Origin: Burkholderiales bacterium
Lineage (GTDB): Bacteria; Pseudomonadota; Gammaproteobacteria; Burkholderiales; Burkholderiaceae_E
Direction: 5' to 3'
NCBI GenBank assembly: GCA_003577305.1
Contig: QEVL01000026.1
Coordinates: forward strand, 1-62,213
Length of the DNA stretch: 62,213 nucleotides
Shown here: in pieces, positions 39,384 through 48,178 of the stretch
Position numbering within the stretch: position 1 is the stretch's first letter
Layout: each line of letters begins with the position of its first letter
Position numbers and translations under genes: made by a program
The notes under the pieces: model-generated
Told to the model about the DNA's origin: nothing
The model's database searches: none
The model's input: only the letters and a program-made list of their open reading frames with translations

Positions 39384-40775
39384 TCAGAACGGCAGCGCCG
39401 CCCCCGGCTTCACCGCCAGGATCGCCCGGCGGAAATCCGCCTGGATCCGCGCCAGCGCCTCGGGCGTGTCGGCCTCGAAGCGGATCACCACCACCGGAGT
39501 CGTGTTCGACGGCCGCGCCAGCCCGAAGCCGTCCGGGTATTCGACCCGCACGCCGTCGATCTTGATGACCTCGGTCGCTCCTTCGAACTTCGCAGTGCGC
39601 TTCAGTTCCTCGACCAGCGTGAAGTTCTCGCCTTCGGCCGTCTTCAGCTGCAACTCGGGCGTGGCCGGCGAGTTGGGCAGCGCATTGAGCACCGCGCTCG
39701 GATCGGCATGCCGTGACAGGATCTCGAGCAGCCGCGCACCGGTGTACAGCCCGTCGTCGAAGCCGTACCAGCGCTCCTTGAAGAAGGTGTGCCCGCTCAT
39801 CTCGCCCGCGAGCGGCGCACCGGTCTCCTTCAGCTTGGCCTTGACCAGCGAGTGGCCCGTGCGCCACATCGTCGGCCGCCCGCCGTGGCGACGGACGTGC
39901 GCCGCGACGTTGCGGCTGCACTTCACGTCGAAGATGATCTCGGCACCCGGGTTGCGCGAGAGCACGTCCTCGGCGAAGAGCATCAGCTGGCGATCCGGGT
40001 AGATGATCTGGCCGTCCTTGGTGACCACGCCCAGGCGGTCGCCGTCGCCGTCGAAGGCCAGCCCGATCTCGGCGTCGGTATCGCGCAACGCGCGGATCAG
40101 GTCCTGCAGGTTCTCGGGGTGCGCCGGGTCGGGATGGTGGTTCGGGAAAGTGCCGTCGACCTCGCAGAAGAGTTCGACCACCTCGCAGCCGAGCCCGCGA
40201 AACAGCTGCGGCGCGAGCGCGCCGGCCACGCCGTTGCCGCAGTCGATCGCGATTTTCATCGGGCGAGCGAGCTTCACGTCGCCGGTGATGCGCGCCAGGT
40301 AGCGCGCCGACAGGTCTTCGCTGCGCAAGCCCCCGCGCTGCGCCTCGGGCAGTTCGACGAGCGCCCCGGAGGCGATCGTCTCGCGCAGCCCCTGGATCGC
40401 GTCGCCGTAGATCGCCTCGCCCGCGATCACCATCTTCAGGCCGTTGTAGTCGGGCGGATTGTGGCTGCCGGTGACCGCCACGCCGGTGCCGGTGCCCAGT
40501 TCGAAGGTCGCGTAGTAAACGACCGGCGTGGGCACCATGCCGATGTCGACCACGCCGACGCCCGCTGCGCGAAATCCGTCGGACAGCGCGGCCACCAGCT
40601 TCGGCCCGGAGAGCCGGCCGTCGCGGCCGATCACCGTCTCGCGCGTGCCGGCCTTGCGGGCGAGCGCGCCGAGCGCAAGGCCGATCGCGCGCACCGCGTC
40701 GACCGTGAGCGTGTCGTCGACGACGCCGCGGATGTCGTAAGCCTTGAAGATCGAGGGGGAGATCGTAGTGGTCAT
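39384..40775 (-). CDS. Phosphomannomutase/phosphoglucomutase (AlgC/ManB family)
   Basis: A 463-residue alpha-D-phosphohexomutase interconverting the 6- and 1-phosphates of mannose and/or glucose. The phosphoserine loop is VAVTGSHNPPDYNGLK, the metal loop FDGDGDRLGVV, the sugar loop GEMSGHTFF, and the phosphate loop RPSNTTPVVVIRF. It would supply Glc-1-P for dTDP-rhamnose or Man-1-P for mannose polymers. It sits oddly between toxin-antitoxin genes. The ATG at 40775 matches the family start; an in-frame extension covers intergenic DNA. Confidence 0.93.
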   Translation of the reverse strand: MTTTISPSIFKAYDIRGVVDDTLTVDAVRAIGLALGALARKAGTRETVIGRDGRLSGPKLVAALSDGFRAAGVGVVDIGMVPTPVVYYATFELGTGTGVAVTGSHNPPDYNGLKMVIAGEAIYGDAIQGLRETIASGALVELPEAQRGGLRSEDLSARYLARITGDVKLARPMKIAIDCGNGVAGALAPQLFRGLGCEVVELFCEVDGTFPNHHPDPAHPENLQDLIRALRDTDAEIGLAFDGDGDRLGVVTKDGQIIYPDRQLMLFAEDVLSRNPGAEIIFDVKCSRNVAAHVRRHGGRPTMWRTGHSLVKAKLKETGAPLAGEMSGHTFFKERWYGFDDGLYTGARLLEILSRHADPSAVLNALPNSPATPELQLKTAEGENFTLVEELKRTAKFEGATEVIKIDGVRVEYPDGFGLARPSNTTPVVVIRFEADTPEALARIQADFRRAILAVKPGAALPF

Positions 40776-40937
40776 CGGATTGAGTTTGCTGCGGTTCGAC
40801 GGACAAGACACGGCGGCGTACGAGCCGTGCTCGTCCACGCAGTCTACGATGTTTGACCTTCTCCGCCAGCAATCGTCCGTCCGCATCGACCGCCCGATCG
40901 ACTTCCCGGAGCGCCAGGATTCTGTTAACCTCCTGAC

Positions 40938-40956
40938 CATATTTTTAGTCATATTT
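40938..40956. promoter_or_regulatory. Direct repeats upstream of the first intact Phd/VapC pair
   Basis: CATATTT occurs at 40938-40944 and 40950-40956, a 12-base period, ending just before the antitoxin ATG. The stretch is AT-rich and holds the likely promoter. It is a candidate binding site for the Phd-type antitoxin. Confidence 0.4.
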
Positions 40957-40959
40957 CAC

Positions 40960-41208
40960 ATGGCAACCCACGTATTCAGCCTCAGCGAAGCGAAGGCAAA
41001 GCTCAGCGAACTGGTCGACCTGGCCGCGGCCGGGGAACCGGTCGTCATCACCCGGCACGGCAAGCCTGTGCTCGAGCTGGTGCGCCCACGAGTCGCCCGC
41101 AAACCCGTGGATATCGACGCGTTGCGCAAACTCACCGAGCGACAGCCGAAGCAGCGCGAGAGCGCCGGCACGTTCATGCATCGCCTGCGCGAAGACGCCC
41201 GCTACTGA
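40960..41208 (+). CDS. Phd/YefM-type antitoxin
   Basis: An 82-residue antitoxin: FSLSEAKAKLSELVDLAAAG, then PVVITRHGKPVLELVRPR, the usual Phd fold and hairpin, and a loose C-terminal tail that would wrap the toxin. Start ATG 40960. It is followed after 5 bases by a PIN-domain toxin. This is the first of three intact Phd/PIN pairs within 2.2 kb. Confidence 0.85.
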   Translation: MATHVFSLSEAKAKLSELVDLAAAGEPVVITRHGKPVLELVRPRVARKPVDIDALRKLTERQPKQRESAGTFMHRLREDARY

Positions 41209-41213
41209 ACCCG

Positions 41214-41639
41214 GTGCGCTATCTCGACACCAGTCTTCTGGTCGCCGCGCTCACCAGCGAGGCCATGACGCGCGTGGCCCAGCGCTGGCTCGCGAGCCAG
41301 CCGGCCGGTTCGATCGCGATCAGCGACTGGGTGATCACCGAGTTCTCCGCCGCGCTGTCGATCAAGTTGCGCGAGAAGCAGATCGGCGCGGCCGACCGTG
41401 CGGAGGTGCTCACCGCGTTCGCGCGCCTGGCGGAAGAGAGTCTCGAGGTCTGGCCGGTCACGCGCGCCGACTACCGCACGGCGGCCCGGTTCGCCGACCT
41501 GCACACCTCCGGACTGCGGGCTGGCGACGCACTGCACCTGGCCGTCTCCGCAGAGCGTGGGGCGCCGATCTGTACGCTCGACCGGGCCATGATCACGGCC
41601 GCAAGATCGTTGGGCGTCGGTGCGGCACAGCCCGCGTGA
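41214..41639 (+). CDS. PIN-domain ribonuclease toxin (VapC family)
   Basis: A 141-residue PIN domain with the acidic set for metal binding: Asp5 in RYLDTSLLVAAL, Glu in WVITEFSAALS, Asp in GLRAGDALHLAV, and a last acid in TLDRAMITAA. Expected to cleave RNA when freed from its antitoxin. The start is a GTG at 41214, 5 bases after the partner stop. Confidence 0.87.
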   Translation: MRYLDTSLLVAALTSEAMTRVAQRWLASQPAGSIAISDWVITEFSAALSIKLREKQIGAADRAEVLTAFARLAEESLEVWPVTRADYRTAARFADLHTSGLRAGDALHLAVSAERGAPICTLDRAMITAARSLGVGAAQPA

Positions 41640-41681
41640 AGCATTCCGAACGCCCTGCTCGTCTCCCGTGGGGGCGTCGCC

Positions 41682-42119
41682 CTACCTCAGCACCCTGACA
41701 TCCTGAACCGCCGAGAAGTCGCGGTCGTGAGTGACCAACCCCCAGGCGCCGATCTCGAGCGCGGTAGCCAACTGGATGGCGTCGGGCAATCGCAGCCGAT
41801 ATCGCGCCCGCAGCCGGGCGGCCTCCACGGCAATCGGCACGCTCAGCGGATGAACGTCGAATTCGCACAACGCCGCTTCGAGCTGCTTGCCCAGCGCGTC
41901 GCGTCCATGACCATAGGGGCCCGTCAGCACCTCGGCCAGCGTGACGGTCGACAATGCGATGCGCAGTCGCCCGGCGGCGGCTTGCTCGAACAAGCCTGCG
42001 AACCTGCCCGCATACCGCACGTCGTCCTGGAAGTGATAAATGAACGGTGTCGTATCGACGAGAAGCAGTGCGTCGTCGGGCAATCCGGACCAGTCGATGG
42101 CAGCTCGCCCGGTTTTCAC
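41682..42119 (-). CDS. PIN-domain ribonuclease toxin (VapC family)
   Basis: A 145-residue PIN toxin: LLLVDTTPFIYHFQDD, STVTLAEVLTGPYGHG, LRLPDAIQLATALEIGA and THDRDFS give the metal-binding acids. The start is the GTG at 42119, overlapping the antitoxin stop as GTGA. It converges on the first PIN gene with 42 bases between them, which contain nothing recognisable. Confidence 0.85.
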   Translation of the reverse strand: MKTGRAAIDWSGLPDDALLLVDTTPFIYHFQDDVRYAGRFAGLFEQAAAGRLRIALSTVTLAEVLTGPYGHGRDALGKQLEAALCEFDVHPLSVPIAVEAARLRARYRLRLPDAIQLATALEIGAWGLVTHDRDFSAVQDVRVLR

Positions 42120-42361
42120 TCGGCCCACTCGGCGCGCAATGCCTCGACGGAGCGCGCGGGCTCCTCTCCCCACAGGCCGACCGCGCAACCCTTCAAGGCC
42201 AGCATCGCCGTGGGCAAGCGTCGCTGGCTCGCCTTCTCCACCGGCACGATGGCGGCATACGGCCGGCCATGTCGCGTGATCAGGGTCGTTTTCCCTGCGT
42301 GGGCCGCGGCCACCAGTTCGGGCAGCCGACGTCGCGTTGCGTCGATACCGAGCGTCTCCAT
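42116..42361 (-). CDS. Phd/YefM-type antitoxin
   Basis: An 81-residue antitoxin opening GIDATRRRLPELVAAAHAG, with TLITRHGRPYAAIVPV as the central hairpin and an acidic tail ALRAEWAE. It is translationally coupled to the PIN toxin that follows. The ATG lies on the first base of a palindromic operator. Confidence 0.83.
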   Translation of the reverse strand: METLGIDATRRRLPELVAAAHAGKTTLITRHGRPYAAIVPVEKASQRRLPTAMLALKGCAVGLWGEEPARSVEALRAEWAE

Positions 42362-42394
42362 CCGTACATCCTGATTATGTACAACCTGTACGGA
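42361..42394. promoter_or_regulatory. Clustered GTAC palindromes over the antitoxin start
   Basis: TCCGTACA (42361-42368) is the exact complement of TGTACGGA (42387-42394). Inside, GTACAT (42364-42369) and ATGTAC (42377-42382) form a second palindrome. Three GTAC cores with near-helical spacing before the antitoxin ATG look like a multi-site operator for cooperative repression by the Phd-PIN complex. Confidence 0.6.
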
Positions 42395-42468
42395 TTATAG
42401 GATCGATGGCTGAAAGGGGCAATCGGCCATTTGCATCGCACGCATTCCTGGCCAGATTCTTCATGTTA

Positions 42469-42488
42469 AGCTAGACAATCGTCTAGCT
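42469..42488. promoter_or_regulatory. Perfect palindromic operator before the third Phd/VapC pair
   Basis: AGCTAGAC and GTCTAGCT flank AATC with no mismatch. It ends 16 bases before the chosen antitoxin ATG at 42505. It is a strong candidate operator for this module. The 42395-42468 gap shared with the divergent module shows nothing else. Confidence 0.6.
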
Positions 42489-42504
42489 AGAAATGATGGA
42501 TGCC

Positions 42505-42744
42505 ATGCGCGAAATCACAGCCTTCGAAGCGAAGAACAAGCTGGGCACCGTGCTCGACTGGGTCGAAAGCGGGGAAGAAGTCCTGATCACGCGGCACGGC
42601 AAGACCGTGGCCCGGATGGTGCCTGCTCGACCCGTCGACCGTGACGGAGCCCGAAAGGCAGCCGCGAACATCCGCAAACGCAGCGTCGGAGTCGTCCTGG
42701 GCGATCTCGAGATCGAGGACCTCATCGACGAGGGGCGTCCGTGA
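42505..42744 (+). CDS. Phd/YefM-type antitoxin
   Basis: A 79-residue antitoxin: REITAFEAKNKLGTVLDWVE, then VLITRHGKTVARMVPARP, and a C-terminal region with DLEIEDLIDEGRP. I start at the ATG at 42505, giving the classic MREIxAxEAKN opening; ATG codons at 42493 and 42496 in the same frame are possible. Its stop overlaps the following PIN gene as GTGA. Confidence 0.83.
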   Translation: MREITAFEAKNKLGTVLDWVESGEEVLITRHGKTVARMVPARPVDRDGARKAAANIRKRSVGVVLGDLEIEDLIDEGRP

Positions 42745-43157
42745 GCCTGGTGCTCGACAGCTCGATCACGTTGGCCTGGCTCTTCGAAGACGAGCGCACC
42801 CCGGCTGCCGACGAGGTGCTGCAGCGTGTCGTCGAGAATGGCGCCGTCGCCCCGTCACTGTGGCGACTGGAAGTCGCGAACGGGTTGCAAACGGCGGTCA
42901 GGCGGGGCCGGATCGACCCGGGGTTTCGGGACGCGTCGATCACCGACCTGCAGGCGCTCATGGTTGCCGTCGATCCCGAGACACACGCCCGTGCCTGGGC
43001 CGACACGCTCGAGCTGGCCGCGCGCCATGGACTGACCCTGTACGACGCAGCATATCTGGAACTCGCGCAGCGCCGGCGGCTGCCGCTCGCCACGCTGGAT
43101 CGGGAACTGCGCGCCGCGGCCGAGGTCAACGGCGTCGAACTTCTCGGCGCCCGATAG
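42741..43157 (+). CDS. PIN-domain ribonuclease toxin (VapC family)
   Basis: A 138-residue PIN toxin: SLVLDSSITLAWLFEDE, SLWRLEVANGLQTAV, LTLYDAAYLELAQRRRL and ATLDRELRAAA supply the four acidic positions. GTG start at 42741. It converges on the WbpM-like gene with 8 bases between stops. Its sequence differs clearly from the two other PIN toxins nearby, so the three pairs are not recent duplicates. Confidence 0.87.
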   Translation: MSLVLDSSITLAWLFEDERTPAADEVLQRVVENGAVAPSLWRLEVANGLQTAVRRGRIDPGFRDASITDLQALMVAVDPETHARAWADTLELAARHGLTLYDAAYLELAQRRRLPLATLDRELRAAAEVNGVELLGAR

Positions 43158-43165
43158 CGCCCGCC

Positions 43166-45058
43166 TCAGCCGCCGGACGCCACCCGCTCGCCCCCGGTCG
43201 CTGTCCCGCCCACCACCCGCAATACGGGTCGCGCCTCGTACGGCACGTACTCGGACACCCAGCGGTGCAGCGCGGTGCGCACCTCGTCGTCCGACACCGG
43301 CTCGGCGCCTCCGAGCCATTCCCGCAACTCCTCCAGGATGCCGTCGTGCACCGGCCGCGAGCGCGCCACGCGCAGCTTCGGATGCGGCGTCGGGAGCGTG
43401 TGCTCCGCATCGGCCAGAAGCTCCTCGTAGAGCTTCTCGCCAGGGCGCAACCCGGTGAACTCGATGCGGATCTCGTCCTCGGAGAAACCCGACAGTCGGA
43501 TCATGTTGCGCGCCAGATCGACGATTCTCACCGGCTCGCCCATGTCGAGCACGAAGATCTCGCCGCCCTCGCCCATCACTGCAGCCTGCAGCACCAGTTG
43601 CGCCGCCTCGGGAATCGACATGAAGTAGCGCGTGATCTCGGGGTGCGTGACCGTCACCGGACCGCCGCGCGCGATCTGCGCCTGGAACTTCGGGATCACG
43701 CTGCCGGTGCTGCCCAGCACGTTGCCGAAGCGCACCATCTCGAACCGCGTCGGCCCGCCCTGCCCCTGCAGCGCCTGGCAGGCGATCTCGGCCAGCCGCT
43801 TGGTGGCGCCCATCACGTTCGTCGGGTTCACCGCCTTGTCGGTGGAGATCAGCACGAAGCGCTCGCAGCCGTGGCGCTGCGCGCACTCGCCGACCCGCAG
43901 CGTGCCCAGCACGTTGTTGCGCACCGCCTGCCAGGCGTTGCCGACTTCCATCAGCGGCACGTGCTTGTAGGCGGCGGCGTGAAAGACGAGTTGCGGGCGG
44001 TGCGCTGCAAAGACCTCGTCGAGCCGGGCAGCGTCCTTCACGTCGCCGGCCAGCGGGACGATCGGCACGTCGGGGCGATTGGCAGCAAACCACTGCTCGA
44101 GGGTGTATAGCGCGAACTCTCCCTGCTCGAAGAGCAGGAGCCTTGCCGGCCCGAAGCGGGACAGCTGCCGGCACAGCTCTCCACCAATCGAGCCACCGGC
44201 GCCGGTCACCAGCACGGTACGCGCCGCGACCATCTCGCTCACACCCGCGGTGTCGATCTCGACCGTTTCCCGCCCAAGCAGGTCGTCGATCTCGATTCGC
44301 CGAAGCGAGGAGACCGACACTCGACCGGAGAGCAGATCGTCGACGCCAGGCACGGTGAACACGTGCGCGCCCGCCCTTACCGCCAGGTCGGTTGCCCGCC
44401 GGCGCATGGCAACCGACGCAGACGGGATCGCCAGAATCGCGTGCCGCGCCTTCTCGTTCGTGAGCACTTGCGGAAGGATGTCGACCGCACCGAAAACGGG
44501 CCTGCCAAGCACCTCTCGACCCCACTTCGCCGGGTCATCGTCAACCAGTCCGACCACGCGCCAATCGGGGACCCGATCGAGTTCGCGCACCAGCGCGGCC
44601 CCGCTGCGGCCAGCGCCAACGATGATCACCGGCTTGCCCTCCGCATTGAGGCGCCCGTAGAGGCGATGTTCCTTCGCCATCCGGTAGGCCGCGCGACCGC
44701 CGGCCATCCAGAACGCGAGGAGCATCGGGTACAGCACGACGATCGAGCGCGGCGTGCCGAAGGGATCACGATAGAACACCACGAAGGCAAGCATCACCAG
44801 CGACGATGCCGCCACGGCGCGCAACACGCGCTTCAGGTCCGGCAGGCTGGCGAAGATCCACAGTCCGCGGTAAAGGCCCGCCCATCGGCAGATCAGCGCA
44901 TGCGCGGGAACCAGGGCGACCAGACCGAAGAGCAGGTGATCTTCGTACGGGATCGGCAAGCCCAGGTTGAAGCGCAGCAGGAAGGCTCCGACCCATGCGA
45001 CGACCGCCCCCAGGATGTCGAAGAGGAAGACAAGCGTGGAACGATCGATGATCTTCAT
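43166..45058 (-). CDS. Membrane-anchored UDP-HexNAc 4,6-dehydratase (WbpM/CapD family)
   Basis: A 630-residue long-form dehydratase. Four hydrophobic helices cover about residues 8-130. A Rossmann-like domain follows (VIIVGAGRSGAALVREL), then the SDR catalytic domain TVLVTGAGGSIGGELCRQL with LISTDKAVNPTNVMGATK, where Met replaces the Tyr of short forms, as in WbpM. It makes the 4-keto-6-deoxy precursor of QuiNAc/FucNAc-type sugars from UDP-GlcNAc. The likely partner reductase is the WbpV-like gene at 56.7 kb, and the likely user is the transferase just upstream. Confidence 0.92.
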   Translation of the reverse strand: MKIIDRSTLVFLFDILGAVVAWVGAFLLRFNLGLPIPYEDHLLFGLVALVPAHALICRWAGLYRGLWIFASLPDLKRVLRAVAASSLVMLAFVVFYRDPFGTPRSIVVLYPMLLAFWMAGGRAAYRMAKEHRLYGRLNAEGKPVIIVGAGRSGAALVRELDRVPDWRVVGLVDDDPAKWGREVLGRPVFGAVDILPQVLTNEKARHAILAIPSASVAMRRRATDLAVRAGAHVFTVPGVDDLLSGRVSVSSLRRIEIDDLLGRETVEIDTAGVSEMVAARTVLVTGAGGSIGGELCRQLSRFGPARLLLFEQGEFALYTLEQWFAANRPDVPIVPLAGDVKDAARLDEVFAAHRPQLVFHAAAYKHVPLMEVGNAWQAVRNNVLGTLRVGECAQRHGCERFVLISTDKAVNPTNVMGATKRLAEIACQALQGQGGPTRFEMVRFGNVLGSTGSVIPKFQAQIARGGPVTVTHPEITRYFMSIPEAAQLVLQAAVMGEGGEIFVLDMGEPVRIVDLARNMIRLSGFSEDEIRIEFTGLRPGEKLYEELLADAEHTLPTPHPKLRVARSRPVHDGILEELREWLGGAEPVSDDEVRTALHRWVSEYVPYEARPVLRVVGGTATGGERVASGG

Positions 45059-45100
45059 CTCATCCAGACATGTCCGATTCGCATCGGACAGACATACGGC

Positions 45101-46150
45101 TCACCGTCCCGCGGAGGCCGCCTCCCTGCGGTTCCCGCAAGCATGCTCGATCCGGTGGAGCACGAGCAACACGATCGCCACTGCCCCACCGAGCGAGACA
45201 TACTGGGTCGCACCCGATGTCCGCTGGAGGACCGATGCCGAGACCGCGCAGGCCAGCATCGTCGCGTAGGCCCATCGTGCGAGCCGCGCGTGCGACCAAC
45301 CGGCGAGTACCAGCTTCTGGTACGCGTGGTCCCGGTGGGCGAGCCACACTCGCTCCCTCCTCGCCAGCCGCCTGATGAGGGTCGCGGTCGCGTCTGCAAC
45401 GAAGGGCAGGAATACCAACACCGGCGTCCACCACTTCCACGTGCCTGCCGCGAAGCCGAGCCAGCCCAGCGCCCCGGCAAGAAAACCCAGCGGGATCGAA
45501 CCGCAGTCACCGAGAAAGACGCGAGCGTGGCCAAAATTGAAGGGGAGGAAGCCGAGCGCGGCGCCGGCAATGCTAGCGCAGACCAGGGCCATGGTGTCGT
45601 CACCGGCTGTCGACGCGATCCACGCATAGGCCAGAAAACCGATCACCGCCATGCCGCCAGCGAGGCCGTTGGCACCGTCCATGAAGTTGTACAGGTTCGT
45701 GCCCCATACGATCGCCAGGACCACGCACGACGCCGTCGCGATGCTGCCGGCGGCGGACGGCGAGAGGAGGACCACCACCGACGCGCAGGCGAAGTGCACC
45801 GGAAGGCGAACCCACACGGGCAGGTGGCGGCGATCGTCGACGAGGGACACCACGAACAGCAGCACCGAAGCCCATGCTGCGGCGCCGATCGGCAGCCACT
45901 GAAGCTGCGCCGGATCGCGCGTCGCCAGCATGGCCAGACAGGCCAGAAGCCACGCGGGATGCACAGCCAGGCCGCCGACGCGCGGTATCGGTCTTCGGTG
46001 CAGGGACCGGGGATTCGGCGTGTCGATGAATCCGGTCGGCCAGGCCGCCCGAAGCATCGAGGCCAAGGCCAGAGCGGAGAGCCCCCCCGCAAGCACAAAC
46101 GCGACGAACTGTCCCAGGATGGTGGATGCTTGCACGGTAGAATGGGCCAT
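45101..46150 (-). CDS. Undecaprenyl-phosphate HexNAc-1-phosphate transferase (WecA/WbpL-like)
   Basis: A 349-residue polytopic membrane enzyme (about 10 helices) that starts polysaccharide synthesis by loading a sugar phosphate onto undecaprenyl phosphate. Conserved loops are SLVDDRRHLP, NLYNFMDGANGLAGG, RVFLGDCGSIPLG and HRDHAYQKLVLAGW, all in the WecA order. The sugar cannot be read directly; co-location with WbpM and WbpV homologues suggests FucNAc or QuiNAc. The ATG at 46150 gives a normal first helix; the open frame continues upstream without one. Confidence 0.92.
   Translation of the reverse strand: MAHSTVQASTILGQFVAFVLAGGLSALALASMLRAAWPTGFIDTPNPRSLHRRPIPRVGGLAVHPAWLLACLAMLATRDPAQLQWLPIGAAAWASVLLFVVSLVDDRRHLPVWVRLPVHFACASVVVLLSPSAAGSIATASCVVLAIVWGTNLYNFMDGANGLAGGMAVIGFLAYAWIASTAGDDTMALVCASIAGAALGFLPFNFGHARVFLGDCGSIPLGFLAGALGWLGFAAGTWKWWTPVLVFLPFVADATATLIRRLARRERVWLAHRDHAYQKLVLAGWSHARLARWAYATMLACAVSASVLQRTSGATQYVSLGGAVAIVLLVLHRIEHACGNRREAASAGR
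46138..46143 (+). promoter_or_regulatory. -10-like box for the asnB-wzm-wzt transcript
   Basis: TAGAAT lies 91 bases before asnB, in the divergent gap and overlapping the wecA-like coding start. No clear -35 box. GGGGA precedes the asnB ATG as ribosome site. Confidence 0.3.
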
Positions 46151-46234
46151 TATCCATGAACACCGCTCTGGCCTGGTGAGAACGAACGCGCCTCCCGTCG
46201 TCGCCACGGCCAACCGCTGACCCCGGGGACTGCG

Positions 46235-48178
46235 ATGTGCGGAATCGCCGGGATCTACCGGTTCGGCCACGGTACTTCCGATTTACCCCTGCAGGAAGCG
46301 GTCGATTTCATGACCGACACCCTCGGGCATCGCGGTCCCGACTCGCGGGGCACTTGGGTGGATCCGGTGGCCGGCGTCGCAATCGGGCACCGCCGCCTGG
46401 CCATCAGGGACCTCTCGCCGACCGGCCACCAGCCCATGGTGTCCTCCTGCGGACGGTTCGTCATCGCATACAACGGCGAGGTCTATTCGCACCTGGAGAT
46501 TGCCCGCGACCTCGCGCAGTACGGGCGGCATCCACGGGGAACGTCCGACACCGCCGTCATTGTCGAAGCGTGCGCCGAATGGGGCGTCGAGCGCACGGTC
46601 CAGCGTTTGATCGGGATGTTCGCGATTGCGCTGTTCGACCGCGAAAGGCGCGAGCTGATCCTGATCCGCGACCGGCTGGGCATCAAGCCGCTTTATTGGG
46701 GCCTTTTCGACGGCATCTTCCTGTTTGGCTCGGAACTGAAGGCGCTACGCGCCGCGCCGGGGTGGAGGCCGCGCATCGATCGCAACGCCATGTCCGCGTT
46801 CATGCGGCACAACTACATCCCCGCGCCGCACTCGATCTATCAGGGGGTCTCCAAGCTGGAGTCGGGTTGCCTGCTGCGCATCGGACCAGGCGGTGCGGTG
46901 ACGCACTCGCGGTTCTGGGACTTGCGCACGATCGTCGAGCGCGGCATCGCTTCGCCGTCGCGCGCTCGCGACGAGGAGCAGATCGAACAGCTCGACGAAT
47001 TGCTGGGCGACGCAGTGCGCAGGCGGATGGTTTCCGACGTGCCCCTCGGAACCCTGCTGTCCGGCGGGATCGACTCGTCGCTGGTCACTGCCCTGATGGC
47101 CGAGCAGAGCGATCGGCCGATCAACACATTCTCGATCGGCTTCTCGGAAAAGGAATACGACGAGGCTCCCTACGCACGGAAGATCGCGAGCCACCTCGGC
47201 ACGCATCACACCGAACTGTACGTCGAGCCGCGACACGCCCTCGATCTGGTCGACAGGCTCCCGTACTGGTACGACGAGCCATTCGCGGATTCGTCGCAGA
47301 TCCCCACCGCAATGGTGTGCGAACTGACCCGCCGGCACGTGACGGTGGTCCTCTCCGGCGACGGAGGCGACGAGTTGTTTGCCGGCTACAATCGATACAC
47401 GCTCGGCCTGGAGATGTGGAACAAGGCGAACCTCGCGCCGTACCCCGTTCGCCGCGCCGCTGCTCGGGCACTGCTCTCGCAACCGACGAGCCGGCTCGAC
47501 GCGCTTGCCCGCGCGCTTCCGTCCCGCTGGCGACCGCCCCAGCTCGGGAGCAAGCTGCACAAGTTCGCCAATGCGATCTCGCTGGACGATCCGGATGCGA
47601 TGTACCGTCGAATGCTCAGCCACTGGCACGAACCCGACCAGATCGTCTTGGGAAGCCGCGAGTCGAAGGGAATCCTCTGGGATCCGACTGTCTCGAAGTC
47701 GATTCCCGATTTCCTCGATCGGATGCAGTTCCTCGACACTGTCACCTATCTCCCGGACGACATCCTGACCAAGGTCGACCGTGCGAGCATGCGCGTCGCC
47801 CTCGAGGCACGCGTCCCCCTGCTCGATCATCGCGTCGTCGAGTGCGCGTGGAACATGCCGCAACGAATGAAGGTGCGTGACGGGTCGAGCAAGTGGGCAC
47901 TCAGGCAGGTGCTGTACAAGCGGGTCCCGCGTGACCTGATCGAGCGACCGAAAATGGGATTCGGCGTGCCGTTCGACCAATGGTTGCGCGGTCCGCTGCG
48001 CGACTGGGCCGAGTACCTGCTCGATGAGCGCCGCCTGCAGCGCCAGGATCTCTTTGCCGTCGCGCCAATCCGCGAGCGCTGGCTGTCCCACCTTGGCGGC
48101 GCCAACTGGGGGTACCCGCTGTGGAACGTCCTGATGGCGCAGGCATGGATCGAGGCCAACCCACAGGTGGACCTGTGA
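46235..48178 (+). CDS. Asparagine synthase-type glutamine amidotransferase (AsnB-like)
   Basis: A 647-residue two-domain protein. The N-terminal glutaminase starts with the processed nucleophile (MCGIAGIYRF, Cys2) and has RLAIRDLSPTGHQPM. The C-terminal synthetase domain has the ATP loop LLSGGIDSSLVTALM and SGDGGDELFAGYNRY. In polysaccharide loci such proteins often amidate sugar carboxyl groups instead of making asparagine. The UDP-HexNAc dehydrogenase at 58.7 kb would supply a uronic acid substrate. Its stop overlaps the exporter gene wzm, so it is co-translated with the export machinery. Confidence 0.92.
   Translation: MCGIAGIYRFGHGTSDLPLQEAVDFMTDTLGHRGPDSRGTWVDPVAGVAIGHRRLAIRDLSPTGHQPMVSSCGRFVIAYNGEVYSHLEIARDLAQYGRHPRGTSDTAVIVEACAEWGVERTVQRLIGMFAIALFDRERRELILIRDRLGIKPLYWGLFDGIFLFGSELKALRAAPGWRPRIDRNAMSAFMRHNYIPAPHSIYQGVSKLESGCLLRIGPGGAVTHSRFWDLRTIVERGIASPSRARDEEQIEQLDELLGDAVRRRMVSDVPLGTLLSGGIDSSLVTALMAEQSDRPINTFSIGFSEKEYDEAPYARKIASHLGTHHTELYVEPRHALDLVDRLPYWYDEPFADSSQIPTAMVCELTRRHVTVVLSGDGGDELFAGYNRYTLGLEMWNKANLAPYPVRRAAARALLSQPTSRLDALARALPSRWRPPQLGSKLHKFANAISLDDPDAMYRRMLSHWHEPDQIVLGSRESKGILWDPTVSKSIPDFLDRMQFLDTVTYLPDDILTKVDRASMRVALEARVPLLDHRVVECAWNMPQRMKVRDGSSKWALRQVLYKRVPRDLIERPKMGFGVPFDQWLRGPLRDWAEYLLDERRLQRQDLFAVAPIRERWLSHLGGANWGYPLWNVLMAQAWIEANPQVDL

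Noticed and set aside
40744..41208. Longer antitoxin starting at 40744
   Set aside because: The extra 72 residues would cover the promoter and repeat region and do not resemble the family; the ATG at 40960 gives the standard start.
43166..45058. Second PseB for the pseudaminic pathway
   Set aside because: The long form with membrane helices and Met in place of the catalytic Tyr is the WbpM type, which serves a different sugar branch.
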